From NCBI GenBank assembly GCA_027493675.1, contig JAOSKI010000034.1, positions 1 to 64,000 on the forward strand: a DNA stretch of 64,000 nucleotides. Direction: 5' to 3'. Below the pieces are notes generated by a model, which worked only from the letters and a program-made list of their open reading frames with translations, was not told where the DNA came from and did not search any database. Both the position numbers and the translations under genes were made by a program. This stretch comes from Microthrixaceae bacterium (GTDB lineage Bacteria > Actinomycetota > Acidimicrobiia > Acidimicrobiales > Microtrichaceae). This document shows, piece by piece, positions 40,732 to 51,100 of this stretch; position 1 is the stretch's first letter, and each line of letters begins with the position of its first letter.

Positions 40732-42897
40732 GTGCAGCATCCCGAGTTCGAATCGGAGCAGGCCTACATCGACCATGCGCACGCTTGCCTGGACGCCACC
40801 CGTGCCGAGGTTGCCGCCATGCGGAGTGAGGTCGAGGACGGCCGTGGCGGCACTCATCAGAACCGCTTCGAACGTGACGTCATGTGGGACCGGGTGGACT
40901 CCCGTCTCCGGCAACTCGATCTGGGGGAGATGTCGCTCGTGTTCGGTCGCATCGACACCGAGGCGGTGACCGAGGGTCCATCCGGTACCGAGGGGCACGG
41001 GCCCGAGACGTTCTACGTCGGCCGCTTGGCGGTGTCCGATTCGGCCCGTGAGCCGGTCGTGGTCGACTGGCGTGCACCGGTCGCCGAGACGTTCTACCGG
41101 GCCACCGGAGTGGATCCGATGGGGCTTCGCAGACGGCGCCACTTCGCACCCGCGGAGCCACGCTGCTCGGCATTGACGACGAGCTGTTCGGGTCTGCGAC
41201 CGATGCACTCGACGAAGGCCGCGTGCAGGGTCACGGTGCACTGATAGCGGCTCTGGAGGAGTCGCGTTCGGGCAAGCTGTCCGACATCGTCGGGACCATC
41301 CAGGCCGAACAGGACAGGATCATCCGCTCCGAGCTTCCCGGTGTGATGGTCGTGCAGGGTGGACCCGGCACCGGCAAGACCGTGGTGGCATTGCACCGTG
41401 CCGCCTACCTGCTCTACACCCACCGGTTCCCACTGGAGGGCCAGGGGGTCCTGGTGGTGGGGCCCAACCGCGTGTTCCTCAACTACATCGAGCAGGTGCT
41501 GCCGTCGCTCGGGGGAGGCGGGGGTGGAGATCGCGCAGCTGTCGAACCTGATCCCGCACGCGCGTGTGGTCGGATACGACGGCGAGGCGACCGCGCGCGT
41601 CAAGGGAGACCTCGCGATGGTGGACGTGATCCGAAGCGCCGTGCGCGATCGCCAGCAGCCACTCCGACGACCGCTGAAGGTGCCCTACGGGGTTCAGCAC
41701 CTGACCGTGTCGACTCAGGACTCCGCGGAGATCGTCAAGCAGGCGAGGCGCCGATTCCGGACCCACAACGCCGCTCGCAGGTTCGTCGAGACGATGCTCT
41801 TCGAGCGACTGGCCGCGAGCCACCGCAACGACGATCCCGCCGACGTCGTGCGCGAACGCACGCGCCGCGAGCTCGAGGTGCGTGAGGCGCTCGAGTGGAT
41901 GTGGCCGGTGCTCGGACCTGCGGAGCTGCTCAACGACTGCTTCGGCTCGCCGGCACTGCTGCGTTCCGCCACCCGTCGACATCTCCAGCCGGCCGAGGCG
42001 GCGTTGTTGGCGCGGAACGCCTCGGCGACCCGCGTGATGCCGTGTTCACACACCATGACGTGCCCCTGTTGGACGAGGCCGCCGAGCGGCTCGGTCCGCG
42101 TCCGCGCCACGAAGCCGCTGAATCGGTGCGCACCTACGGGCACATCGTGGTCGACGAGGCTCAAGACCTCTCCCCGATGCAGCTGCGGGTGCTCGACCGC
42201 CGCTCGCTCAACGGTTCGATGACGATCGTGGGCGACATAGCCCAGTCGACGGGTGCCTGGGCGCACGACGACTGGGAGTCCGTGCTCGATCACCTGCCCG
42301 AGCGCCGCCCGCCGCGCCGCGAGGAGCTCACGATCGGCTACCGCGTGCCGGGCCCGATCATGGACCTCGCATCCAAGGTGTTGGCGGTTGCAGCTCCCGG
42401 ACTGGATCCTCCGCGGTCGATCCGACACAGCGGTGAGCCACCTCTCCTCGTGCAGGTGGCTCCCGGTGACTTCGATGACAGGCTGGCGATGCTGGTGGAA
42501 GGTGAGCTCGAGGCGGTGGATTCCGGGAACCTGGCCGTCGTGGCATCGGTAGCGATGTTGGAGCAGGTCGGGCGTGCCTTGGACCGTGCGGGGATCGAGT
42601 ACGGCAGCGCCACGCGGGAAGGGTTGGCGAGGCAGGTGACCGTCGTTGCGCCGCAGCTCGTGAAGGGCCTGGAGGTCGATTCGGTCGTGGTGGTGGAGCC
42701 GTCGCGGATCCTCCGGGACGAGGCACGTGGGCCCCAATCGCTGTATGTGGCCGTGACGCGCTTCGACCAAGCGCCTCAGCATCATCCACACTGGCGACCT
42801 CGCCTGGCTAGCAGGCGACAAGGATGCGTTCGGTGGCGAACGCCCCGATTCCCACGACGCGTCCCTCCACTTCGACAGTGGCAGTCCCGTCGGGTGA
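40732..42897 (+). CDS. helD: HelD-like UvrD-family helicase (several frame breaks)
   Basis: SF1 ATPase of the HelD group, which removes RNA polymerase stuck on DNA in Gram-positive bacteria. The N-terminal arm begins [20 protein letters not shown] and includes [17 protein letters not shown]. Walker A is [21 protein letters not shown], Walker [19 protein letters not shown], and the helicase C-terminal motif SLYVAVTR lies near the end. Breaks fall near 41145, 41510, 41985-42040 and 42768. Reading on to the TGA at 42895-42897 gives a 90-base overlap with the converging regulator. GTG at 40732 is taken as the start. Confidence 0.87.
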
Positions 42898-43471
42898 CTT
42901 GGCGGTCAGCACGCCTCGATGGCCTGGAAGCAGGGAGTTCTCCTCCAGGTAGGCGAGCAGGCCGGGGGGTGAACTCGAGCTCCTCGGGGATCCGTGTGAT
43001 CGTGAAGTCCGTACCCACCGCGACGTCCGACAGAGGCTGCGTATCGGGAGCCTCGTACGCCGCTCCGGGTATCGGGTTTCCATGCGGGCACGTGGTGGGG
43101 TCACCCAGCACGCGGGCCAGCGCGGTCTCGACCGGTTGCGAGATGACGTGCTCCCACTTGCCGGCCTCTTCATGCGCGTCGGCCCACGACAGCCCGAGGA
43201 TGTCGGTCAGGAAGCGCTCGGCCAGGCGATGGCGGCGGACCACGCGCTCGGCCAGGGAGTGACCCTTGTCGGTGAGCGTGATCGTGGAGTTCACCTCGAT
43301 CAGGCCTTCACCCTCCATGCGTCGGATCATCTCCGACACTGCCGGACGCGAGACCTCGAGCCGTTCGGCGATGCGCGCCTGGATGACCTCGATGTCGTCC
43401 TCGCTCAACTCCCAGATGGCCTCGCAGTACTCCTCGAAGGCCGGGTGGTACTCGTTCGCTCTGGCTGCCAC
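42808..43471 (-). CDS. DtxR/MntR-family metal-dependent repressor (one frame break)
   Basis: Transcriptional regulator with winged helix (IQARIAERLEVSRPAVSEMIRRM), dimerisation domain and a C-terminal SH3-like domain ([21 protein letters not shown], after a break near 42965). The ancillary metal site is intact: H81 and E85 in RRHRLAERFL, and H100. The primary site differs: DtxR Met10 aligns with E14, DtxR Cys102 with G104 (HEEAGKWEH), while E107 and H108 are kept. It is therefore neither standard DtxR nor MntR, and its metal is open. GTG at 43471 gives VAARANEYHPAFEEYCEAIW. Confidence 0.87.
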
Positions 43472-43512
43472 TCGGCCAGTATCCCACAGCGGTGCGGAGG
43501 TAGCTTGCTGCG

Positions 43513-44367
43513 ATGGAATCACCAGCCGAGGACCGCAACCGTCGCTACGAGGGCAGGGTCGTGTTCATCTCCGGAGTGGCCCGAGGGCAGGGAAGGAGCC
43601 ACGCGATCGGCTTCGCCCGCGAGGGGGCGGCCATCATCGGGATCGACGTGTGCGCCGACCTGGAGCATGCTCCGTACCCCGGCGCCACCGAGGATGACCT
43701 TGCCGAGACGGTCCGCCAGGTGGAGGAAGTCGGGGGCACCATGCACGCAGAGGTGGCAGACGTCCGTGACTACCGTGGAACCAAGACCGCGTTGGCAGCG
43801 GGCGTAGAGCGGTTCGGCCGCCTGGACGTCATCCTCGCGAACGCGGGTAGCTATGCGCCGATGCCGGTGCGGTACGTGGCCCCGGATTCGTGGACCGAGA
43901 CCGTGGAGGTGAACCTCACCGGTGTGTTCCACACCGTCAAGGCGGGATTGCGCACCATGGTCGAGCAGGACGAGGGCGGGGCGATCGTGTTGACCTCCTC
44001 CACGGCGGGCTTGAAGGGCTTCTACGGTGCGCCGGCCTACAGCGCGGCCAAGCACGGTGTTGTCGGGCTCATGCGTTCCCTGGCGCTCGAGTTGGCACCA
44101 AACCGGATCAGGGTCAATTCGGTCCACCCCACCTCGGTCGACACTCCGATGATCCGCAACGACGTGTTCCCGAAGCTGGTACGTGGCGATCTCGATGCCC
44201 CTGACATCGACGATGCGGCGGACTTCCTGGCACCTCAGCAACCCATGGACGTGCCTTGGATCGAGACGGTCGACGTGACCAATGCGATGTTGTGGCTCTG
44301 CTCCGACGAAGCTCGCTACGTGACCGGTGTGGCCCTTCCGATCGACGCGGGTGCCCTGCTCAAGTAG
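43513..44367 (+). CDS. Mycofactocin-coupled SDR family oxidoreductase
   Basis: Intact 284-residue short-chain dehydrogenase. The NAD-binding motif is FISGVARGQGRSHAIGFAREG with GIDVCADL after strand 2. LANAGSY and the catalytic YSAAKHG with upstream Ser in LTSSTAG are present. ARGQGRSHA and the HPTSVDTPM segment are the marks of the mycofactocin-coupled subgroup, which hold the cofactor tightly. No mycofactocin synthesis genes lie in the window. The substrate is unknown. Confidence 0.88.
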   Translation: MESPAEDRNRRYEGRVVFISGVARGQGRSHAIGFAREGAAIIGIDVCADLEHAPYPGATEDDLAETVRQVEEVGGTMHAEVADVRDYRGTKTALAAGVERFGRLDVILANAGSYAPMPVRYVAPDSWTETVEVNLTGVFHTVKAGLRTMVEQDEGGAIVLTSSTAGLKGFYGAPAYSAAKHGVVGLMRSLALELAPNRIRVNSVHPTSVDTPMIRNDVFPKLVRGDLDAPDIDDAADFLAPQQPMDVPWIETVDVTNAMLWLCSDEARYVTGVALPIDAGALLK

Positions 44368-44405
44368 ATGTCGGGTCTCGCTCTGCCGGCCGCGTGAATG
44401 GGTCG

Positions 44406-47069
44406 CTATTCGGTGGAGATGGCCTGCAACACGTCCATGCGGGCCGCACGTCGTGCAGGCGGTATTGCGGCGACGATGCCGGCCAGCGCCGCCAGCACGG
44501 TGATCACGACCAGCTGGGTGACCGGCAGCTTCAGGGTCAACAGGCCCGGGTCGTCAGCGGTGAGCGCGGTGGCCAGAGCGATCGCGAACGCAATCCCGAT
44601 GACCATGCCCAGGAGCGTGCCGAAGACTGCGATCACCGCCGCCTCGGCACGCACCGCCCACCGGAGTTGGCGCTTCGACATCCCCACCGCACGCAGCAGG
44701 CCGAACTCGCGGGTTCGCTCGAGGACCGACAACGACAGGGTGTTGGCGATCCCGATCAGGGCGATGATCACGGCCAGGGCGAGCAGGCCGTAGACGACGG
44801 CCACGAACACGTCGATGATCGCTGTCTGCGCCTCGATGAACTCCGCTCTGTCCTGGACCACCACATCGGGTCGATCCTCGGTGAGCTTCTCCAACTCCGC
44901 CTGCACCGACTCCCTGGTGCCGGGGTTGTCGTCGGTTGCGATGTAGACCGCGAAGTCGATGTCGAAGCCGGGGGTGGCGTTGGCGGCGACCGTTTCGTTC
45001 GACAGGTAGTACTTGTCCTCGGGGCCGAGCCCGTTGGTGAAGGTGGCGACCAGGGTGAGGTCCACCTCACCGGTGGCCGCGAAGTAGGCCGGGATCGTGT
45101 CGCCGACGGACCATCCACGTTCCTCGGCGACCTCGGCCTGTGCGGCGATCGCCGAACCGGGGGAGTCCTCGGGGTTGCCGACCACCTCACCCAGGTCGAC
45201 CAGCTCGAAGTAGTTCGCCGGCTCGAACCCGTTCGCGACGACGTCCTCGCCCTCCGGTGCGTCGTCGCCCATGCCGAAGACCTGGCCCGCCGCATCTTCG
45301 GCATCGGTGTCGGGATCAGGGTTCTCCGCCGCGATCCGCCGGCCCTCGTCGTCGAGCAGCCTGAAGAACCCGAACTTGACCGGTGACACCTCGCGCACGC
45401 CCTCGATGCTCCCGGCGGTCTCGGCGACCTGTGGGGGCACACCCAGGAGCGAGAACTGCCCGGCACTGACGATCAGGTCGACGTCGCCGAGGGCTCCCTC
45501 GATCTCCTCGGTGACGCTGCTCTTGATGGAAGCGGCCAACACCGCGATGACGACCACGAGCGTCACCCCCACCGTGAGCGCCGCCGCGGTCGCGGCAGTG
45601 CGGCGTGGGTTGCGCGACGCGTTCTCGCAAGCGAGCCGCGCGGTGACGTTGCCGCGGGAGGTGAGCGGCCAGGTGAGGGCGCGACTGGCGGGGCCCGCCA
45701 GCAACGGCCCCAGGACGACTGCCACCGACAAGAGGATGCAGAACAGCCCTGCGCCCACGAAGACCAGTTCGTCATCGACGGTGCTCGTGAGCCCCAGAGC
45801 GATGAGGACCAGGCCCCCGACCACGAGCATTGCCCCCATGCCTTGCGTGATGTCGAGAGGTCGGTACGGTCCACCGCCACCTCGGTCATGGCCGCGATCG
45901 GCGGTATGCGCGATCCGCGGATGGCGGGGATGACCGCGGACAGCGAGGTGACCACGAGGCCCACTGCGAACGCCGTGACAAGCGTGCCGAGGGTGGGCAG
46001 CGCAATTCCGCCCCTGGACGCTGACGGCCGTACCTATCAGAGCCTTGATCCCGGTTGCCAGCAAGGTGCCGCCGATCAGGCCCACCACCGATGCGACGAG
46101 TCCCACCAGTGCTGCTTCGATGAGCGTGGCAAGGACCACTTGTCGCCGATGCGCCCCGATGGCCCGCAGCAGCGCGGTCTCCCGGGTGCGCTGGGCGACG
46201 ATGATCGAGAACGTGTTGTAGATGATGAACGAGGCGACCACTACTGCGATCACACCGAACACGGTCACGGTGGTGGTGAGGATGCCCACGAACTGGGCGA
46301 TCTGCTCGCTGTTCTGCTCGGTCCACTGATCGCCGGTCACCACCTGCTGGTCCGGCACCACCGCAGAGACGGACTCGGCGAGCTGCTCCTCGGAGACCCC
46401 TTCGACCGCGGCTGCCGCGATGTAGCTGTACTGACCGGGGCTTCCTGCGAGCTCCTGAGCCACCGTGTCGGTGAAGTAGAGCGGTTTGACGCCCGAGGTG
46501 AGGTTGCCCTCATCGCCGAGGCCGAGGAGCCCCACGAGTGTGAACTCGGCGGTCTGCTTCTGACCCACCACCTCCACCCGGTCCCCGATCGAGAACCCGT
46601 TGTCCTCCGCGGTGGCGAAGTCCATGGCCATCTCGTCGTCTGCCTCCGGGCCCCGCCCCGCGTTCAGCCTCCCGGGGCGTATCGGGTCGTCGATCCAGTT
46701 GAACACCAGGGTCGGTGGTCCGAACCCGGAGCTGATCACCTTCCCGTCGCTGCCGATCAACTGGACCGTTGGCGCCTCGATGATTCCGTAGGCGGCGCGG
46801 ATCCCCTCGGCCGTGCGGACCTGATCGACGACGTCGGCATCCACTGGCGGCCTGAACTCGCCGAACGCCGACTCCTGTACCTCGGGAGAGCGCACAACGG
46901 CGTCGTAGCCCTTGTAGACGTCGGTCACGAGGCTGTCGATGGAATCGTTGAGGACCCCACCGAGCACCTGGGTTCCACTCAGGAACGCGATCCCCAGGAT
47001 GATCGCGATTCCAGTGGTCACCAGACGGCGCTTTCGCGCCATCAGATCCTTGAAGGCGACCCGCAGCAT
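44406..47069 (-). CDS. ABC transporter permease, duplicated FtsX/MacB type (two compensating frame breaks)
   Basis: Large permease of about 887 residues with an N-terminal helix (TTGIAIILGIAFLSGTQVL), an outside domain, three helices (TVFGVIAVVVASFIIYNTFSII and following), then a second outside domain and a second three-helix block (VVYGLLALAVIIALIGIANTLSLSVLERTREFGLLRAVG). The repeated R-T-R-E-x-x-LLRA-x-G is the FtsX signature. Between about 46015 and 45860 the reading is displaced and then restored; another frame there gives VTSLSAVIPAIRGSRIPPI. It pairs with the ATPase seven bases upstream. Export of lipoprotein or peptide is plausible. Confidence 0.87.
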   Translation of the reverse strand: MLRVAFKDLMARKRRLVTTGIAIILGIAFLSGTQVLGGVLNDSIDSLVTDVYKGYDAVVRSPEVQESAFGEFRPPVDADVVDQVRTAEGIRAAYGIIEAPTVQLIGSDGKVISSGFGPPTLVFNWIDDPIRPGRLNAGRGPEADDEMAMDFATAEDNGFSIGDRVEVVGQKQTAEFTLVGLLGLGDEGNLTSGVKPLYFTDTVAQELAGSPGQYSYIAAAAVEGVSEEQLAESVSAVVPDQQVVTGDQWTEQNSEQIAQFVGILTTTVTVFGVIAVVVASFIIYNTFSIIVAQRTRETALLRAIGAHRRQVVLATLIEAALVGLVASVVGLIGGTLLATGIKALIGTAVSVQGRNCAAHPRHACHGVRSGPRGHLAVRGHPRHPRIAHTADRGHDRGGGGPYRPLDITQGMGAMLVVGGLVLIALGLTSTVDDELVFVGAGLFCILLSVAVVLGPLLAGPASRALTWPLTSRGNVTARLACENASRNPRRTAATAAALTVGVTLVVVIAVLAASIKSSVTEEIEGALGDVDLIVSAGQFSLLGVPPQVAETAGSIEGVREVSPVKFGFFRLLDDEGRRIAAENPDPDTDAEDAAGQVFGMGDDAPEGEDVVANGFEPANYFELVDLGEVVGNPEDSPGSAIAAQAEVAEERGWSVGDTIPAYFAATGEVDLTLVATFTNGLGPEDKYYLSNETVAANATPGFDIDFAVYIATDDNPGTRESVQAELEKLTEDRPDVVVQDRAEFIEAQTAIIDVFVAVVYGLLALAVIIALIGIANTLSLSVLERTREFGLLRAVGMSKRQLRWAVRAEAAVIAVFGTLLGMVIGIAFAIALATALTADDPGLLTLKLPVTQLVVITVLAALAGIVAAIPPARRAARMDVLQAISTE

Positions 47070-47075
47070 CGTCGG

Positions 47076-47837
47076 TCAGGTCCCGAGTTGCTTCAGGTAG
47101 TCGAGCACCGCCTCCGCGGTCGGAGAGACCATCTCGTCCACGATGCGCCCGTCGACGAGGAAGACAACCCGGTCGGCCCACGCCGCTGCGGTCGGGTCAT
47201 GGGTGACCATCACGATGGTCTGGTCGAGCTCGTCCACCGCGGCACGCATGAACTCGAGGATCTCCGAACCCGATCGCGAGTCGAGGTTGCCCGTGGGCTC
47301 GTCCGCGAAGATGATCTCCGGGCGGCCTGAGAGCGCACGTGCGACCGCCACGCGTTGCTGTTGGCCGCCCGAGAGCTCGCTCGGGCGGTGGTCGAGGCGG
47401 TCCGTGAGCCTCACGGTGCGCACCACCTGGTCGACCCAGGCCTGGTCGGGCTTACGACCCGCCAGGTCCATCGGGAGCGTGATGTTCTCGCCGGCGGTGA
47501 GAGTGGGGATCAGGTTGAAGGCCTGGAAGACGAAGCCGATCGTGTCACGACGCAGGGTTGTCAGTTCTGCGTCGTCGAGGGTGTCGAGGTAGGTCTCGCC
47601 GATGAAGACCCGGCCCGCGCTCAGCCGATCCAGCCCGGCAAGGCAGTGCATCAGCGTCGACTTGCCCGAACCCGAGGGGCCCATGATCGCTGTGAACCGT
47701 GCACGTTCGAAGTTGACGGTGACGCCGTCGAGGGCGTGGACGATCGAGTCTCCGTCGCCGTAGTCCTTGCGGGCGTCGATCGCACCGGCGGCAACCCCGC
47801 GTTGGGTCGTCTGGGGTGTTGGTGTGGGGTTGCTCAC
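47076..47837 (-). CDS. ABC transporter ATP-binding protein, LolD/MacB type
   Basis: Intact ATPase of about 253 residues. Walker A IMGPSGSGKSTLMHCLAG, the family-typical RRDTIGFVFQAFNLIPTLTAGENI, signature LSGGQQQRVAVARAL and Walker B EIIFADEPTGNLDS are clear. GGAGGAA seven bases upstream supports the GTG at 47837 (VSNPTPTPQTTQRG). It is followed closely by the permease. Confidence 0.93.
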   Translation of the reverse strand: MSNPTPTPQTTQRGVAAGAIDARKDYGDGDSIVHALDGVTVNFERARFTAIMGPSGSGKSTLMHCLAGLDRLSAGRVFIGETYLDTLDDAELTTLRRDTIGFVFQAFNLIPTLTAGENITLPMDLAGRKPDQAWVDQVVRTVRLTDRLDHRPSELSGGQQQRVAVARALSGRPEIIFADEPTGNLDSRSGSEILEFMRAAVDELDQTIVMVTHDPTAAAWADRVVFLVDGRIVDEMVSPTAEAVLDYLKQLGT

Positions 47838-47884
47838 CGGGTTCCTCCGTGCTGGGGACTCAGGGTCTGCGAGGCGTGTCGATG

Positions 47885-48664
47885 CTAACCGCTCGCCGGC
47901 CAGAGGAGGTCCGCCAGTGGTGGCACCGATGCCACGGCCCATCGTGCCCAGCAGCGGAGCTCGTCGCGTTGGATGCTCCGCGCCATCGCGAGCATGTGTC
48001 TGGCCTCCCGATGACGGTGGAGGCGGGCAGCCGAAACCCCTGCGAGCGTGGCGTAGCGGACCAGCAGGTCAGGGGCCGGTAATGGGGAGTCCCCGAGCAT
48101 GGCGATGGCGTCGGTCGCCCACATCAGGCGGCGCTCGTCGTCGGACGCGGGGACAGTGGAAGTTGCCTCGTGCCAGTCGAGGAGGAGCTCGGGGGTGGTG
48201 ACGACGTGCGGGTCCTCAGGGCGTACGCGCCTGGCGAGGAATGCGCCCGGGCGTGTGCATTCGGGTGTCGGCAGCACCTCGGTCGTCGAATGGTCCCAAT
48301 GGTGCTGGACGCCCCCGCAACAGACGACGTCTGCACCGGTCCGGTCCACCAGGCGACCCACCCTGGCGAGCCACTGGGGCCGGGCGACGGTGTCGGCGTC
48401 GATCACGGCGACCCACTCGCCGCGTGCCGTTCGGATCCCGGCTGCACGCGCGGTCGTCGTGGTGGATCCGTGCACCACACGGACCCGGTCGTCGGCAATC
48501 GTGCGGACCGCTTCGAGCGTGCCGTCGGAGGAGGCGGCGTCGGCCACGACGAGCTCCACGTCACCGAAGGTCTGAGCGAGCACTGACACAGCGGCGCGCC
48601 CGACGCTGTCGGCCCTGTTCCGCACGGGCAACACCACGCTGAATCGCTGAGTCACTGGCCACAT
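47885..48664 (-). CDS. Glycosyltransferase family 2
   Basis: Intact GT-A enzyme of about 259 residues. FSVVLPVRNRADSVGRAAVSVLAQT is the N-terminal nucleotide-sugar region, LVVADAASSDGTLEAV follows, and WVAVIDADTVARPQWLARV carries the DxD-type metal site. No membrane anchor is seen. It sits next to the GT-C enzyme on the same strand; both probably act on a surface glycan. Confidence 0.87.
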   Translation of the reverse strand: MWPVTQRFSVVLPVRNRADSVGRAAVSVLAQTFGDVELVVADAASSDGTLEAVRTIADDRVRVVHGSTTTTARAAGIRTARGEWVAVIDADTVARPQWLARVGRLVDRTGADVVCCGGVQHHWDHSTTEVLPTPECTRPGAFLARRVRPEDPHVVTTPELLLDWHEATSTVPASDDERRLMWATDAIAMLGDSPLPAPDLLVRYATLAGVSAARLHRHREARHMLAMARSIQRDELRCWARWAVASVPPLADLLWPASG

Positions 48665-48751
48665 TCTGATTGGCCTTGGGAGCCGCGCCGCGGATCGTCT
48701 CCACCGCGCGGCAATCGAGGCGGCATCCGGTGTCGACGGGGTCGACGAAGC

Positions 48752-50349
48752 TCAGTCGAGAGGTGTGATCAGGTAGACCGTCACCGGACCGGAATGGTCG
48801 AGTTCCCGAAGCGAGACCCTCTCGGACAGCTGTCGTCGGGTCCACAGGTGCCCGTAGCGCGGAGGAGCGTCGATCCACACCAGGCAGGATCGCTCTCGCC
48901 GCACCGAGTCCACGAGCCTGTCGAGGTCGTCGGTCGTGGCGTCGGACTCGAGAGCGGTTCGGCGCGGGCTCCACTGTGCCTCGGCGCGTGGGTACAGGGC
49001 GTTTGGCAGGTTGGAGTAGGTGACGCAGTCGTCTCCCAGAGCGTCGAGCGCCGCGTCCTCGCGGATCTCGAGGAACGCCGTGGAGCTGTAGTTGCCCTCG
49101 AAGAAGGGATCCCCTGTGGCGAACGACACCGTGGCGAACACGCCCACTGCCACGTTCGCAACGGCCCAGATGACCGCTGTGGCGTATCCGCGTCGCGCCC
49201 AGTGTGTGTCGTCGGCCCGATCCAGCCGCCCGAGGTTGGACATGAGCACGAGCGCCAGCGCCACCAGGGAGAAGTACGCAGGGTTCAGTAGCCTCAGCTC
49301 GAGACGGTTCAGTGCGGTGCTTGAGCGCACGTAGACCATGTAGGCGAGGTACCCGAACGCCTGCACCGCCAGCAGCCCCGTCGGTGAACCGATCCAGGTC
49401 ACCAGCCGGTGCGCTGGTGTGTCGGAGGCGCTGCGTGGAGCGGCGACGGTGAGGATGCGGAATCCGAGCCAAGCCGACACAGCTAGAACCACGACAGCCG
49501 CCATCGCCCACAATCGGGTCGCCCCGTCGGCCACCCGGGCAGCAGCCACTGACCCATGGTGGAGAGCGCGCCGAACGCGTTGCCGATCGGACCACGGGCC
49601 GATGGGGTGCGTTCGCCGGTCAGGGTGCCGTTGATCCCGTGGTTGCGGAGCATCCACAGTGCGGGGACCACGATGCCCACCGCCGCGTAGGTGATCGCGG
49701 TCGTCAGCCTGTCGGTGATCCTCCGACGCAGGTCGAACATGAACCAGGCGCAGCCCAGTGCCAGCAGGTAGAGCGCCACGTACCTGAGCGCGAATCCGAC
49801 CCAGAGCGTCATCGACGCCAGCAGGATCCAGCGACGTGCGAGGGTGTCGTGGAAGGCGATGAGGCATCGCAGCCAGATCATCACCACGACGGCGAAGGCC
49901 AGGTCGGTCATCAGCAGGTGACCGAATCCGACCGTTGACACGCCCAGGCCCATCACCACCGTGCCGAGTACGACGAATCGCTGGTCCGCCACGACCCGGG
50001 CAAGCAGTCCGTACCCCACGTAGACGACGGCCACCACGGTTGCCGTGTTGAGCAACACCGCAGCGCCCAGGGTGTCGAGGGGCGTCGACCAGGCAACGAG
50101 TGCCATCAGAGCAGACCACAAGGGCGGCCAGATCGTGAGAGGGTCGTCCAGGAAGTAGCCGAGGCCGTCCCCGGCCAGGATGGAATCCGCGATCGCCCGG
50201 TAGCCGACGCCGTCGTCACCCACTGCGATGCCACCGAGGTTCGTCACGAGAACCAGCACGGCCGAGGCGGCCGCCAGGGGCAGCAGCCAGCGTGGTCGTG
50301 GGACGCCAACGTGTGCGGTCTCGCCCCCACCGGTGCCCCGCGTCGTCAT
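48752..50349 (-). CDS. GT-C-type membrane glycosyltransferase (GT39/GT83-like, one frame break)
   Basis: Polytopic membrane protein of about 530 residues with some ten hydrophobic segments. The first outside loop has VGDDGVGYRAIADSILAGDG, matching the catalytic Asp motif of polyprenyl-phosphate-sugar transferases. The frame breaks near 49530. The C-terminal part is a soluble domain (ALDALGDDCVTYSNLPNALY). ATG at 50349 gives MTTRGTGGGETAHVG. Donor and acceptor are unknown. Confidence 0.78.
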
Positions 50350-50475
50350 CCGAACAGTGTCAGCGGTGACCGACTCGGACACAAGTCCGCGTCGGCGCGT
50401 ACCCGCGCCGGTCATCGGGGTCGAGTGTGGCCACCGCCGCTGGAGTGACATTGCTCACAGTTGCAAGCAAAACCA

Positions 50476-50505
50476 TTGACTCCGGCTAGCAATGCTTGCT
50501 ACAGT
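50476..50505 (+). promoter_or_regulatory. Candidate promoter with overlapping inverted repeat
   Basis: TTGACT (50476-50481) and TACAGT (50500-50505) are 18 bases apart, like a sigma-70-type promoter. TAGCAATGCTTGCTA (50487-50501) is an inverted repeat with 6-bp arms lying over the spacer and -10, where a repressor could bind. It points to the phasin-like gene 155 bases downstream; nothing else is seen in the 310-base gap. Confidence 0.5.
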
Positions 50506-50659
50506 TAGCGCAGTCTACCGATAGAGGTAGCAGGTTCAGACAGCGGTTACCGCTGGAGGCGGCGCTGGCTCCGGATCCAACGGAGCGGCGCAGGTTTGCC
50601 GCCGGTGGGCGATGGCCAACCCCGAGCGAAGACCAACCCCGAACGACCTAGGAGCAAGC

Positions 50660-51004
50660 ATGAGCACGCAGGTTCTCGACCGAGTCAGCGAAGTCCAGGA
50701 GCAGATCATCGAGCTGCTCGCGAGCGTCAAGGAGCCGATCACCCAGGCCGTCGACGGCGTCGTCAGCCTCGTGACCGACCGAGTGGAGGTCCCGGCGATC
50801 CCCCTTCGGGTCCGAGATCCCCACCCCCAAGGAGATCATCGACAACCAGGCGAAGTTCGCAACCCAGGTGATCGCCACCAACAAGTCCGTCGCTCTGAGC
50901 GCAGCCCGTGCTGCGGCACCCTCACCGACCCTCTGCTCGATCGAAAGCAGCCGGTTCGCAAGGCCGCCGCTGCCAAGAGCACGGCTGCCAAGAGCGCTGC
51001 CTGA
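50660..51004 (+). CDS. Phasin-like small protein with Lys/Ala-rich tail (two frame breaks)
   Basis: Small cytoplasmic protein of about 115 residues. The helical N terminus MSTQVLDRVSEVQEQIIELL is followed, after a break near 50800, by IPTPKEIIDNQAKFATQVIATNKS. That segment resembles the phasin pattern in which a Pro-Thr-Pro turn precedes an amphipathic helix. After a second break near 50925 the tail is RKAAAAKSTAAKSAA, a basic stretch as in HBHA or histone-like tails. Polyhydroxyalkanoate or lipid-granule binding is a guess. AGGAG precedes the ATG; a promoter and a hairpin terminator bracket it. Confidence 0.6.
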   Translation: MSTQVLDRVSEVQEQIIELLASVKEPITQAVDGVVSLVTDRVEVPAIPLRVRDPHPQGDHRQPGEVRNPGDRHQQVRRSERSPCCGTLTDPLLDRKQPVRKAAAAKSTAAKSAA

Positions 51005-51100
51005 GCAGACCTCAGGACAACTGACCGACCCGGGCAGGCCACCCCCCTTGGCCGCACCGGGTTCGCTGACCCGCCGTTGTTCCCCCGGCGGCAGGGTCAC

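Noticed and set aside
44256..45386. Long plus-strand open frames opposite the ABC permease (also 45843-47330)
   Set aside because: They are antisense shadows of a clear FtsX-type permease and show low-complexity His/Arg/Asp-rich translations.
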